Below are positions 13,006 to 25,108 of a stretch of 64,000 nt of DNA, in pieces. Each line of letters opens with the position of its first letter. The stretch's first letter is position 1. The DNA lies in the NCBI GenBank assembly GCA_022376925.1, contig JAIOJX010000005.1, forward strand, positions 10,506,501 to 10,570,500, in the 5' to 3' direction. Below the pieces are notes generated by a model. It was not told the origin of the DNA and searched no databases. It was given only the letters and a program-made list of their open reading frames with translations. The DNA is from Tragulus kanchil. Taxonomy: Eukaryota > Chordata > Mammalia > Artiodactyla > Tragulidae. The position numbers were made by a program, and so were the translations under genes.

Positions 13006-13219
13006 TGGGTGGTTTAGTCACTGAGTCGTGTCTGACTCTTTGTGACCCCATGGACTGTAGCCCGCTAGGCTCCTCCGTGGGATTCTCCAGGCAAGAATAC
13101 TGGAATAGCCATTTCCTTCTGCAGGGAATCTTCCCAACCCAGGGGTCAAACTCAGGTCTCCTGCACTGCAGGTGGTCTCATAGGCCGACTCTTTACCAAC
13201 TGAACCACCAGGGAAGCCC
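13006..13219 (-). mobile_element. Bov-tA SINE
   Basis: Read on the minus strand it starts gggcttccctggtggttcag (tRNA-Glu-like head) and passes through the Bov-A body to gactcagtgac. This is a diagnostic ruminant repeat. Confidence 0.92.
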
Positions 13220-14955
13220 AAACTACTGTCTTCCTATTTTCAAACCCCACCTCTTTGCCCCAGGCCACTTCCTGTCTTACTTCCTTTTTCAGTGAAGGGC
13301 ACTATCTTGCAGCCACGGTGCACACCTCCTGGTAAGTCCCAGAGCTATTCCACCGCTCTTTTGCTTAAGGGCCTCGTCGGCCTGGACGGTCACAGCCAGG
13401 GCCTGCTGTCCTGCTGCCAGGCTGCCGGCCAGACACAAGCTTCCGCGCACCGCTCTCCCGCGGGCGTCTGCAGTGGATGTCTGTCCTGTCTCACCACTAA
13501 AGTCCCCATCTCCAGTCCGTCCTCCTCGGAGCCAGGGTGGCTGGTTCTCCTGCCCGAGTCCCCATGGGGTGAGTGGCTCAGGAGCCCTGGGAGGGCTGGT
13601 GGATGTGGCTAGGCACCTCAGGGACTTGCGCTTCCCTGAATGGAGCCCAAGAGAGCGCTCACTCTGGTCACTGTGAAACTCTAGGGAGGAGCCAGCCAAC
13701 TCGCACGTGACCGCCTCCAACAAGACAACAGTCTGCACAACAAGCTGTACCCTGGGTACCCAGCGTCCAGCTCTATCTGGGCGCTTGATTCCCGCTGCTA
13801 CCACCACACACAGCTCCCAAATATTGGACGCTCACGACATGCCGGACACCACCTCACTGCACCGTTTCCATACATGATTTTGTATGTTCTTACTGGACTG
13901 TAACTGCTTGATCCTGTGACGTTTCTGCTGTACACCGCGGACCAGCCCTGTGTGCACACATCCCCTCCCCCCCACCCCCCAGGCCGCCCCTCTAGGTCAT
14001 CACAGAGCACCGCGGAGCTCCCTGTTCGCCCGCGCTTTTATCTAAACCTCACAATGCCGCGCGGCTTCCAGAGTCGAGCGTGTCTGGCGCTCAAGCATCC
14101 CTCAACCTCTCCGCTAGGCCAGCGTGCACACTGCTCCATCTCTCCCTTGCGGAGTTCACACTTCCCCAGCTCCCACCTGACCATCCCCGTTCCCTGCCAC
14201 AGACCAGGAAAGACACGCGACTGCCTCCCAGCCTCCAGGAAGGGAGACGCCGTTTCCTTAACCAGCGCCTTCCCTCCCTCCTGCGCACTGCCTGTCTGCC
14301 CGGCCACCCGGGGGCACCTCCCTCCACGGGACAGCCAGCCAGTGTTTATGACTTCCTGCAACCGAGTGTGCGTCCCACGAGGCCCCTGCACAGCCCGGGT
14401 CCACCTCGAGCGGGGGCGAAGGCCGGAAGGGAGCTGCGTGCCGCCTGCTCCAGAGAGGGAGAGCTCACCCGACACTTCATCCCTCCCGCCTGGACAGCCA
14501 GGCCCTGGGCTACGTGCTATGCTTGGTTTTCAAGAAAGCGGTTCAACCCTTCATGGGCCGTGGATCCGAAAAGGCTATTTCATAGGAGAAAGCCAGGATC
14601 CTTCGTGGGGCAACACCGCAGATGACCACCAAAGGACCTTGTTAAATGAACTCACGAATCCCATCTGCAGAGAAAGGAAGAGCAAACCCCCAAACCAGCA
14701 ATTCAACCGACTCTTCTCCCAGGCCGCGTTAGCCAGCCAAGACGCACGCTGCTCTGAATTGGACTTCCAGACGCCCATCTCTGTTTTCCTCTGTTACAGA
14801 CTGAGTCTTTGTATCTCGTGATCACAGGGGTTCCATGTTTCCTCCAGGGGGATACGTTTTTAAAACAGCAAAGGCCAAATGACCAAAAGGAGCGAGAAAA
14901 ATTCCACCTATTCCTTAACTACAGTACGAACCTGGGGCAGGATGGTCGTCACTGG
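13220..14955. other. GC-rich, largely non-repetitive sequence; no gene recognised
   Basis: CpG-containing sequence with long chance open frames on both strands, but no recognisable domain and no ordered splice signals around a family match. In human the neighbour beyond the TBC1D7 3' end is the convergent gene PHACTR1. I looked for its C-terminal RPEL-type sequence and did not find it. Confidence 0.5.
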
Positions 14956-15743
14956 CACCTTGTCCAGCGGGGGTCTCATGGGTCCACCAGAGGGTACATC
15001 CTTACGAGGCTTGTGAGCTCAGCAGTCTCCATCCAGGAGGGGGCAAGCCCACCTCTTCAGCTACACAAGTGAAAACAGTTTCCACGTGAGCTGATCATCT
15101 CTGAAACCTCCCCGACAACAGAACGAGCGTAAGGCCTTGGTCCCGGCTCCCGGGGGCTGCCCTGTTCACACACAGTGTGCTGCCTTGACACGGGGCGGCA
15201 GGGACTCTGTTCCAAGCCAGGGTGAGAATGCTGCCTGTCTTTTCCACCAGCCCCCGCCTCACCCCTCTGCCCCACTCTCCCGGCCTGGGCAACAGAAGAA
15301 AAGCCCCCCGTCACAGTTTAACCGTCCTCCTCAGTTCTCTCCCGTTGATCTGGTTACAACAGCCCCACACCAGGACGGACACACCCTGTGCGGTTTCCCC
15401 TTTCATCCTAGAAATACGAGCAACACCAGACTCAGGTCTGAGCTGCTTCTGAAGAAGGGACTTGGGGCTAGGGTCGGGGGGCAGGGGTCATGTGGTCCAT
15501 CCCTTCCTGTCCCGGTTGCCTTCTATCGCCATGTGCACACAGCCCTGTCCCATTAACAATTTAGTTACAATTGTATTTTTTAAAAAGGGGTGGAGGATTA
15601 TAAGTACACCCTATGCTGGTTACCTCTGTCATCCCTAACCAGGAAACTCGCCCGTGAGAACCATGTCTGCTCAGACAGACCTTATTTCAATCGTATCAAA
15701 CTTTAAAATCTAGGAACATAAAAAAGAAAATAATAAAAGAAGA

Positions 15744-16050
15744 GGGCTTCCCTGGTGGTCCAGTGGGTAAGGACACTGCCTTGCAGTGCAAGGGGCGCCG
15801 GTTTGATCCCTGGCCTGGGAAGATCCCACGTGCCACAGAGCGGCTGGACTGATGTGTCCAATTACCGAGCCGGAGCTCTGGAGCGCATGCGCCCAGAGCC
15901 GGTGCTCTGCGACAACAGAGGCCACTGCAATGGGAGGACATGGGCCAAAGAACAAAGATGGATGAAAACAGATAAATGAGAGACCAATAGAAGTGGCCCG
16001 CCCGCCCCCTCCCTCCCCAACTCGCCCTCCCCTGAAAAAGAATTAAAAGA
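15744..16050 (+). mobile_element. tRNA-Glu-derived SINE, young family (copy 5a)
   Basis: Head gggcttccctggtggtccag, GC-rich body, and an A-rich tail containing aagaagaag. It is repeated at 16914-17225 inside D5. Confidence 0.9.
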
Positions 16051-16913
16051 AAAAAAAAGAAGAAGAAATATCTAGGCACAGACCACATTAAGGAAATGCA
16101 GGTATTTTCAGACCATCCAGCCGCTGGTCAGAGAAGAGGGCCTGCCATCCCCACACCTTGTCCAGCGGGTCTCATGGGTCCACCAGAGGGTACAGGGTTG
16201 TCCACTTTCCCAGGGGGCCCACCTCTTCAGCTACACAAGTGAAAACAGTTTCCACGTGAGCTGATCATCTCTGAAACCTCCCCGACAACAGAACGAGCGT
16301 AAGGCCTTGGTCCCGGCTCCCGGGGGCTGCCCTGTTCACACACAGTGTGCTGCCTTGACACGGGGCGGCAGGGACTCTGTTCCAAGCCAGGGTGAGAATG
16401 CTGCCTGTCTTTTCCACCAGCCCCCGCCTCACCCCTCTGCCCCACTCTCCCGGCCTGGGCAACAGAAGAAAAGCCCCCCGTCACAGTTTAACCGTCCTCC
16501 TCAGTTCTCTCCCGTTGATCTGGTTACAACAGCCCCACACCAGGACGGACACACCCTGTGCGGTTTCCCCTTTCATCCTAGAAATACGAGCAACACCAGA
16601 CTCAGGTCTGAGCTGCTTCTGAAGAAGGGACTTGGGGCTAGGGTCGGGGGGCAGGGGTCATGTGGTCCATCCCTTCCTGTCCCGGTTGCCTTCTATCGCC
16701 ATGTGCACACAGCCCTGTCCCATTAACAATTTAGTTACAATTGTATTTTTTAAAAAGGGGTGGAGGATTATAAGTACACCCTATGCTGGTTACCTCTGTC
16801 ATCCCTAACCAGGAAACTCGCCCGTGAGAACCATGTCTGCTCAGACAGACCTTATTTCAATCGTATCAAACTTTAAAATCTAGGAACATAAAAAAGAAAA
16901 TAATAAAAGAAGA

Positions 16914-17225
16914 GGGCTTCCCTGGTGGTCCAGTGGGTAAGGACACTGCCTTGCAGTGCAAGGGGCGCCGGTTTGATCCCTGGCCTGGGAAGATCCCACG
17001 TGCCACAGAGCGGCTGGACTGATGTGTCCAATTACCGAGCCGGAGCTCTGGAGCGCATGCGCCCAGAGCCGGTGCTCTGCGACAACAGAGGCCACTGCAA
17101 TGGGAGGACATGGGCCAAAGAACAAAGATGGATGAAAACAGATAAATGAGAGACCAATAGAAGTGGCCCGCCCCCTCCCTCCCCAACTCGCCCCCCTCCC
17201 CCTGAAAAAAGAATTAAAAGAAAAA
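16914..17225 (+). mobile_element. tRNA-Glu-derived SINE, young family (copy 5b, within duplicate)
   Basis: Same insertion as 15744-16050, carried by the D5 duplication. The 3' region differs by a few C and A indels. Confidence 0.9.
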
Positions 17226-17315
17226 AAAAGAAGAAGAAATATCTAGGCACAGACCACATTAAGGAAATGCAGGTATTTTCAGACCATCCAGCCGCTGGTC
17301 AGAGAAGAGGGCCCT

Positions 17316-18929
17316 GCAGGGCCCAGCAGAGAGAGGTGCCCCCCTGAGCAGCCCTCTCTGGGCCTCTGTTCTCCTCCCCGGGAGGGAAGATGCCTCTCTG
17401 TAGTTTCAGTTCGTTGTCAGGATGTGTTTTGCGCCCTCCAGGGACCAGCTGGCACCGCATGGGTGGACACGGCGCAGGTGCAGAACGTGAGGAACTGGGC
17501 TGGAGAGGAGGGGAGACGGCTTCAGGTTGGAGACAAATCCGCAGCCAAGCGGGGTCTGGTTTGGATGAAGGCGCTGTGGACGGCTGTGCTGAGGCCAGGT
17601 GGCAGGAGAGAACACAAACGGGCCGCTGACCCCCGGCCCACCCGGCTGCTCCGACCAAGGATCCAGGTGCCGTCATCCAGGGTTCAACAGCAAAGCAGCA
17701 GGCACACGGAGAAGCTGGCAGGCCACCTCACAGGCCGTGGCTCAGAGCTCATGAGCTGGTGGAGGAGGGCGAGGCAGGCTCTTGGGGCCCGGCCGAAAGC
17801 TGCTTCTGCTGCCCCACCCCCACCTTTCCGTGACCACAGCCAGACCCTCGCAGGTGCTGCCCGGGGACTGTGCCTAAGCCCTTCGGGTTCCAGCAACAGG
17901 TGCCGCGGGGCTCTGCGGCCCTCGGGGCACCAAGTGGGCAGCTCCAACGGAAGCACGGGAAGGGGCATCAGCGCCTGTCCCCCAGCCTCTCCCCTGCACG
18001 GCCCTCGCTGCTGCTCCTACCAGCATCGGCTGCTGGGGCCAGTGGGTCTCAGCAACCTCCAGGTCTTCCTGAGCCCCGCCCCCGCCGAGGGAGTTCCGCA
18101 CCCTGCACCAGGCTGGGCTCTGTCGCCCCTCATCCCCACTTCACAGGTGTGGGGACTGAAGCCTAAGGAACAGGATCCCCGCATAGGAAATGGCAAAGCT
18201 GAGCTGAGCACCCCTGGGCTTCGGACCCTCGATCCAGTTCCCTTGCCTCGCCATGACTAGGGAATCCCACCGTGGGTGCTCAGACGGGAGACAGCTTTCA
18301 ACACAGAATTAAACCCATGTCTTCCCTGCGAAACGACACCTGCTCTGGTGGGGTCAGTGAAGATGGGGTTCAGCAGCCCTGACACAGTCAGAAACCTGCC
18401 AAAGACTCACTAAACAACTGGGTGTAGGGTTTTTAACATAAAGGAATTCTGGAGCAAAGCAGGGAAGAGCCTGTGGCATCAGTGATGTGCCACTGCTCTG
18501 CTTCTCTGGCCTACCATCCTCACGAGTGAGGGAACCTTGAGTTCACCTCACATTCCGAGATGGCTGCTGGAGCTCCCGTCATCGCGTGTGTAGTCCGGGG
18601 AGAAGTGAAAGGAAAGGTAACCTGCCAGCTGAGTAAATCCTCTTTAAATAAAAACCTTTTCTTTAAGCCCTAACGAACGACTTTGCCTTCTATTTTACTG
18701 TCCATTCTCCTCTGCCTGAGAGACTGGGAAGTTAAGTTTTCCTAATACACTCGTGCCTCAAATAAAATTTGGTGTGGTTAGTAAGGAAGGGGAGGATGGA
18801 TATCGTCGGCTGGCCGCCAGAGACTCGTGATGAGGTTCCAGTGAAACCACTTCTGTCCCAGCAAGGAGCAAGAGCGATTCACAGAGGACATTTATATCTC
18901 AGTACTGAGGTTATCTGGACGTGGTAAGA
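17316..18929. other. Non-repetitive sequence; possible MIR fragment, no gene recognised
   Basis: GC-rich to about 18250, then AT-richer. 18130-18235 resembles an inverted MIR core (cttcacaggtgtggggactg, read as the antisense of the usual consensus), at low confidence. A frame open from 17424 to 18260 shows no domain and is probably chance. Confidence 0.4.
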
Positions 18930-19957
18930 ATAAATATCAACATCTTAGGAGTCAGTGAACTAAAGTGGATGGGAATGGGCCATTAAATTAATTACATTAA
19001 TTCAGATGACCACTACAACTACTACTGTGGGCAAGAATCCCATGGAAGAAACTGAGTAAACCTCATAATCAATAAGAGTCCAAAAATTCAGTACTTGTGC
19101 GAACCTCAAAAAGGACAGAATGATTTTGGTTTGTTTCCAAGGCAAGTCACTCAACATCACAGTAATTCAAGTCTATGTCCCTATTAACGATGGCAAAGAC
19201 ACTGATCAGTTCTATGAAGTCATAGAAGACTTCCTAGAACTAACACCTAAAACAGATGTTCTATTTATCATCAGGGACTGGAATGCAAAAGTGGGAACTC
19301 AAGAGATCCCTGGCATAACAGGCAAGTTTGGCATTGGAGAACAAAATGATACAGGGCAAAGGCCATCTGAATTCTGCCAAGGGAATGCAGGGATCACACA
19401 CAGCAAATATCCTTTGTCGGCAACACATGAGATGACTCAGCACATGGACATAACGTGGTCTCTACCAAAATCAAACTGATTACATTCTTTGTAGCTGAAG
19501 ATGGAGAAGCTGTATACAGTCAGCAAAAACAAGACCTGGAGCTGGCTGTGGCTCCGATAATCAGCTTCTCAAAGCAAAAGTCAGGCTTAAACGAAAGGAA
19601 GTGGGGTAAACCACTGGGCCAGGCAGGTACGACTTAAATCAAATCCCCTATGAATTAGCCATAGAGGTAACAAATAGATTCAAGGAATTACACCTAGTTA
19701 ATGGTGTGCCTGAAGAACTATGGGCAGAGGTCCGTAATAGTGTACAGGATGCAGCAAACAAAACCATCCCAAACAGAAAGAAAAGTAAGAAGGCAAAGCA
19801 GTTATCTGAGGAGCTTTACAAATAGCTGAAGAATGAAGAGGAGTGAGAATCGAGGCAGAGAGGGAAAGGTACATCCAACTCATCAGAGTTCCAAAGAATA
19901 ACAAGGAGAGACAAGAAGGCCTTCTTTGATGAATACTGCATGATATTACAAGAAAAC

Positions 19958-22187
19958 AACAGAAGGGGAAAGATTGGAGATCTCCTCAGGAAAACTGGAG
20001 ATATCAAGGGAACACTCCCCCAAAGATGGTAGAGACCTAGTAGACACTGCTGAGATCAAGAAGAGATGGAAAGAATAGACAGAAGAACTGTACAAAAAAG
20101 ATCTTAGTGAACTGAAACACTATGATGGTGTGGTCAGTCACCCAGAGCCAGGTATTCTGGAGTGCAAAGGCAAGGGGGCCTTAGGAAGCACGGCTGTTAG
20201 TAAAGCCAGTGGATGCAATGGAATTCCAGCAGAACTGTTCACATCCCTAAAGGATGATGCCATAAAGGTGTTCATTATGTCATCAAATCTGGAAGACCCA
20301 GCAGTGGCCACAGGACTGGAAAAGTCCTCATCCCAGTTCCCAAGGAGGGCAGTACTAAAGGTGCCCACCATCAGACAATGGCACTTGTCCCCCATGCTGG
20401 CAAGGTCATGCTTAAACTCTTGCACGCTAGGCTACAGCATTACGTGAGCCAAGAACCTCCAGATGTCCACCCTGGATTTAGAGAAGGAAGAGGAACCAGA
20501 GGTCAAGCTGCCAACATTCGCTGGGTTACAGAGAAAACAAGCGAATTTCAGAAAAGTATCTACTCTGTTTCGTCAACTATGCTAAAGCCTTGGACTGTGT
20601 GGATTATGACAAACTGTGGAAAACTCTTAAAGAGATGGGAATACCAGACCAATTTACCTGTCTCCTGAGAAACCTGTATATGGGTCAAGAAGGAACAGTT
20701 AGACCCTGTATAGAACTGACTGGGCCTCCAAAATATGCAAGCAGCCCATACAATGCTAGAAAAACAACCCAATCAAAAGGTGGGGAAAAGACTTAAACAG
20801 ACATTTCTCCAAAGAAGACATACACATGGCTAACAAACGCATGAAGAGATGCTCAACTTCGCTTGCTGTTACAGAAATGCAAATCAAAACTGCAACGAGG
20901 TATCACCTCACACCTGTCAGAATGGCCATCAGCATAAAGTCTACAAACAATAAATGCTGGAGAGGGTGTGGAGAAAGGGAACCCTCCTGCACTGTTGGTG
21001 GGACTGTAAACTGACAGCTACTATAGAAGATGGTACAGAGATTTCTTAAAAACCCCGAGGAACTTGAAAAAAAAAAAAAAAAAAAAGCAGAAACAGAAGG
21101 GGAAAGATTGGAGATCTCCTCAGGAAAACTGGAGATATCAAGGGAACACTCCCCCAAAGATGGTAGAGACCTAGTAGACACTGCTGAGATCAAGAAGAGA
21201 TGGAAAGAATAGACAGAAGAACTGTACAAAAAAGATCTTAGTGAACTGAAACACTATGATGGTGTGGTCAGTCACCCAGAGCCAGGTATTCTGGAGTGCA
21301 AAGGCAAGGGGGCCTTAGGAAGCACGGCTGTTAGTAAAGCCAGTGGATGCAATGGAATTCCAGCAGAACTGTTCACATCCCTAAAGGATGATGCCATAAA
21401 GGTGTTCATTATGTCATCAAATCTGGAAGACCCAGCAGTGGCCACAGGACTGGAAAAGTCCTCATCCCAGTTCCCAAGGAGGGCAGTACTAAAGGTGCCC
21501 ACCATCAGACAATGGCACTTGTCCCCCATGCTGGCAAGGTCATGCTTAAACTCTTGCACGCTAGGCTACAGCATTACGTGAGCCAAGAACCTCCAGATGT
21601 CCACCCTGGATTTAGAGAAGGAAGAGGAACCAGAGGTCAAGCTGCCAACATTCGCTGGGTTACAGAGAAAACAAGCGAATTTCAGAAAAGTATCTACTCT
21701 GTTTCGTCAACTATGCTAAAGCCTTGGACTGTGTGGATTATGACAAACTGTGGAAAACTCTTAAAGAGATGGGAATACCAGACCAATTTACCTGTCTCCT
21801 GAGAAACCTGTATATGGGTCAAGAAGGAACAGTTAGACCCTGTATAGAACTGACTGGGCCTCCAAAATATGCAAGCAGCCCATACAATGCTAGAAAAACA
21901 ACCCAATCAAAAGGTGGGGAAAAGACTTAAACAGACATTTCTCCAAAGAAGACATACACATGGCTAACAAACGCATGAAGAGATGCTCAACTTCGCTTGC
22001 TGTTACAGAAATGCAAATCAAAACTGCAACGAGGTATCACCTCACACCTGTCAGAATGGCCATCAGCATAAAGTCTACAAACAATAAATGCTGGAGAGGG
22101 TGTGGAGAAAGGGAACCCTCCTGCACTGTTGGTGGGACTGTAAACTGATACAGCTACTATAGAAGATGGTACAGAGATTTCTTAAAA
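19958..22187. repeat. Direct tandem duplication, 1134-bp offset (D6)
   Basis: 19958-21052 is repeated as 21092-22187. Between them is a run of about 20 A's with flanking filler (21053-21091). Near the end of the first copy actgacagc stands where the second has actgatacagc. The unit covers BovB reverse transcriptase and the start of the inserted L1. Confidence 0.94.
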
Positions 22188-23078
22188 AACTGGGAAGGTT
22201 CCCTGGTGGTCCAGTGGGTAGAGAGTCCGCCTTGCAGTGCAAGGGGCACCGGTTTGATCCCTGGCCCAGGAAGATCCCATGTGCCACGGAGTGGCTGGAC
22301 CGGTGTGTCCAATTATGAGCCAGTGCTCTGGAGCACATGTACCCAGAGCCAGTGCTCTGCAATGAGAGAGGCCACTGCGATGGGAGGCCCACACAGGCCA
22401 AAGAAAAAAGATGTATGAAAATAAATAAATAAATAAATAAAACAATAAAAGAGGCCAAAAGTTTAAAAGCAAACAATGTTCACTGAGGCACTATTTACAA
22501 TACCTAGAACATGGAAGCAACCTAGATGCCCATCAAGAAGAATGGATAAACAAACTATGGTATATATACACACTGAAATATGACTCAACCATAAAAAAGG
22601 AACACATTTGAGTCAGTGCTAATGAGGTGGGTGAAGCTAGAGCCTATTATACGGAGTGAAGTAAATCAAAAAGAGAAAGATAAATATCATATACTAATGC
22701 ATATTTATGGAATCTAGAAAGATGGTGCTGGTGAATTTATCTGCAGAACAGCAATGGAGAAATAATACAGAGAACAGACTTATGGACACGGGGGAGGCGG
22801 AGAAGAGGGTGAGATGCATGGAGAAAGTAACATGGAAACTTACGTCACCATATGTGAAATAGAGAGCCAATGGGAATTTGCTGATTAAATCAGAGAACAC
22901 AAGCAGGGGCTCTGTAGCAACCTGGAGGGGTGGGATGGGAAGGGAGAGAGGAGGGAGGTTCAAGCGGGAAGGGACATATGCACCCCTATGGCTGATTTAT
23001 GCTGATATTCCACAGAAAACAACAAAATTCTATAAAGCAATTGATCTTCAAATAAAAAAATAATATGTGGGGGAAAAA
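20724..23078 (+). mobile_element. 5'-truncated LINE-1 inserted in BovB
   Basis: It starts at gcctccaaaatatgcaagc in the ORF2 C-terminal region, runs through a 3' UTR and ends in an A-rich tail. The target-site duplication aactgactgg is at 20714-20723 (also at 21848-21857 because of D6) and again at 23079-23088, where BovB resumes. Without D6 the insertion would be about 1.2 kb including its own SINE. Confidence 0.88.
22193..22450 (+). mobile_element. tRNA-Glu-derived SINE, young family, second subtype (copy 6a)
   Basis: Head gttccctggtggtccagtgg with an (aaat)n tail, inserted in the 3' UTR of the L1 that is inside BovB. It is a third nesting level. Confidence 0.9.
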
Positions 23079-23307
23079 AACTGACTGGTTCAAGATTGAG
23101 AAAGGAGTATGACAGGGCTGTCTGCTGTCACCCCGTTTATTTAACCTACATGCTGAGCACATGATGAGAAATGCTGGGCTGAATGAGTTACAAGCTGGAA
23201 TCAAGACAGGCGTGAGAAATGTCAAGGGAACCCTCCTGCACTGTTGGTGGGACTGTAAACTGATACAGCTACTATAGAAGATGGTACAGAGATTTCTTAA
23301 AAAACTG

Positions 23308-23565
23308 GGAAGGTTCCCTGGTGGTCCAGTGGGTAGAGAGTCCGCCTTGCAGTGCAAGGGGCACCGGTTTGATCCCTGGCCCAGGAAGATCCCATGTGCC
23401 ACGGAGTGGCTGGACCGGTGTGTCCAATTATGAGCCAGTGCTCTGGAGCACATGTACCCAGAGCCAGTGCTCTGCAATGAGAGAGGCCACTGCGATGGGA
23501 GGCCCACACAGGCCAAAGAAAAAAGATGTATGAAAATAAATAAATAAATAAATAAAACAATAAAA
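23308..23565 (+). mobile_element. tRNA-Glu-derived SINE (copy 6b, within duplicate)
   Basis: Same insertion as 22193-22450, repeated 1115 bp downstream by D7. Confidence 0.9.
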
Positions 23566-25108
23566 GAGGCCAAAAGTTTAAAAGCAAACAATGTTCACTG
23601 AGGCACTATTTACAATACCTAGAACATGGAAGCAACCTAGATGCCCATCAAGAAGAATGGATAAACAAACTATGGTATATATACACACTGAAATATGACT
23701 CAACCATAAAAAAGGAACACATTTGAGTCAGTGCTAATGAGGTGGGTGAAGCTAGAGCCTATTATACGGAGTGAAGTAAATCAAAAAGAGAAAGATAAAT
23801 ATCATATACTAATGCATATTTATGGAATCTAGAAAGATGGTGCTGGTGAATTTATCTGCAGAACAGCAATGGAGAAATAATACAGAGAACAGACTTATGG
23901 ACACGGGGGAGGCGGAGAAGAGGGTGAGATGCATGGAGAAAGTAACATGGAAACTTACGTCACCATATGTGAAATAGAGAGCCAATGGGAATTTGCTGAT
24001 TAAATCAGAGAACACAAGCAGGGGCTCTGTAGCAACCTGGAGGGGTGGGATGGGAAGGGAGAGAGGAGGGAGGTTCAAGCGGGAAGGGACATATGCACCC
24101 CTATGGCTGATTTATGCTGATATTCCACAGAAAACAACAAAATTCTATAAAGCAATTGATCTTCAAATAAAAAAATAATATGTGGGGGAAAAAAACTGAC
24201 TGGTTCAAGATTGAGAAAGGAGTATGACAGGGCTGTCTGCTGTCACCCCGTTTATTTAACCTACATGCTGAGCACATGATGAGAAATGCTGGGCTGAATG
24301 AGTTACAAGCTGGAATCAAGACAGGCGTGAGAAATGTCAACAGCCTCAGATGTGTGGATGATACTTCTCTAAAGGCAGAAAGCGAAGAGGAACTAAAGAG
24401 CCTCTTGACAAAGGAGAGTGAAAGAACAGGCTTAAAATGAAATGCTAGAAACAATGAAGATCATGGCGCCTGGCCCCATGACTTCACGGCAAATAGAAGG
24501 GGGACGGGTGGAAGCAGTGACAGCCTTCCTCTTCTCAGCTCTAAGATCATGGCAGACGGTGAGTGCAGCCGTGACATCTGAAGACATCACTTCCTAGCAG
24601 GAAAGTGATGCAAAACCTAGACAGTGTGTTGAAAATCAGAGACCTCACTCTGCTGACAAAGTCCATATAGTCAAGGCTATGGTCTTCCTGGTGGTCACGT
24701 GCAGTCGTGAGAGCTGGGCCATAAAGAAGGCAGAATGCCAAAGAACGGATGCCTTTGAACCGTGGTGCTGGAGAAGACTCCTCAAGGTCCCTTGGACTGC
24801 AAGATCAAACCAGTCAATCTTAAGGGAAATCAACCACAAACACCCGTTGGACGGACTAATGCTGAAGCTGCAGTATTTTGGTTATCTGACGTGAACACGT
24901 GCCTCATTGGAAAAGTCCCTGAAGCTGGGAAAGGCGGAGGGCAGGAGAAGAGGGAGTCAGAGGATGAGTGAGATGGCTGGATGGCATCGCTGATGCAAAG
25001 GACGTGAACTTAGGCAACTCTGGGAAACGGTGAGGGGCAGGGAGGCCTGGCAAGCTGCAGTTCAGGGGGTCACAAAGAGTCGGACGCAACTGGGCCACTG
25101 AACACCAC

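Larger units (their letters stand above)
14956..17315. repeat. Direct tandem duplication, about 1170-bp offset (D5)
   Basis: 14956 to about 16140 is repeated as 16154 to about 17315. The first 60 bases of the second copy are shortened by about 28 bases relative to the first. The SINE tail also differs by small indels. The interior is identical by eye. Apart from the SINE the unit is non-repetitive. Confidence 0.93.
22111..24340. repeat. Exact tandem duplication, 1115 bp (D7)
   Basis: 22111-23225 is followed directly by 23226-24340. Its first 77 bases overlap the end of D6, so that short stretch occurs three times (20977-21052, 22111-22187, 23226-23302). Confidence 0.95.
18930..25108 (+). mobile_element. 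BovB (RTE) retrotransposon, degraded and interrupted
   Basis: Endonuclease fragments come first (NITVIQVYVPI, TPKTDVLFIIRDWNAKVG). Reverse transcriptase fragments follow (ASGCNGIPAELF, PDVHPGFREGRGTRGQAANI, DYAKALDCVDYDKLW-like). After an L1 insertion it resumes (GCLLSPRLFNLHAEHM-like, VDDTSLKAESEEELKSLL) and runs to the C-terminus (ECQRTDAFEPWCWRRLL) and a 3' end near 25108 (cacaaagagtcggacgcaac). The catalytic YADD is replaced by a VDD-like form. Stops and frameshifts show it is dead. BovB is the RTE family typical of ruminants. Duplications D6 and D7 repeat parts of it. Confidence 0.93.

Noticed and set aside
13916..14821. 301-codon open frame on the + strand
   Set aside because: It lies in GC-rich DNA with few stop codons by composition, opposing frames are equally open, and it contains no recognisable domain or ordered splice structure.
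15696..16088. Frames of 60-200 codons reading through tRNA-Glu SINEs, such as this one and 22986-23591
   Set aside because: The same peptide phrases recur at every copy of the SINE. They are chance frames in a pol III-transcribed, non-coding repeat.
17424..18260. 278-codon open frame on the + strand
   Set aside because: Low-complexity Pro/Ser/Arg/Gly-rich translation typical of non-coding GC-rich DNA. Overlapping frames on both strands are similar. No family match.
19120..20796. BovB frames as a functional endonuclease/reverse transcriptase gene
   Set aside because: The frame is broken many times, the catalytic aspartate motif is altered, and an L1 interrupts the reverse transcriptase.
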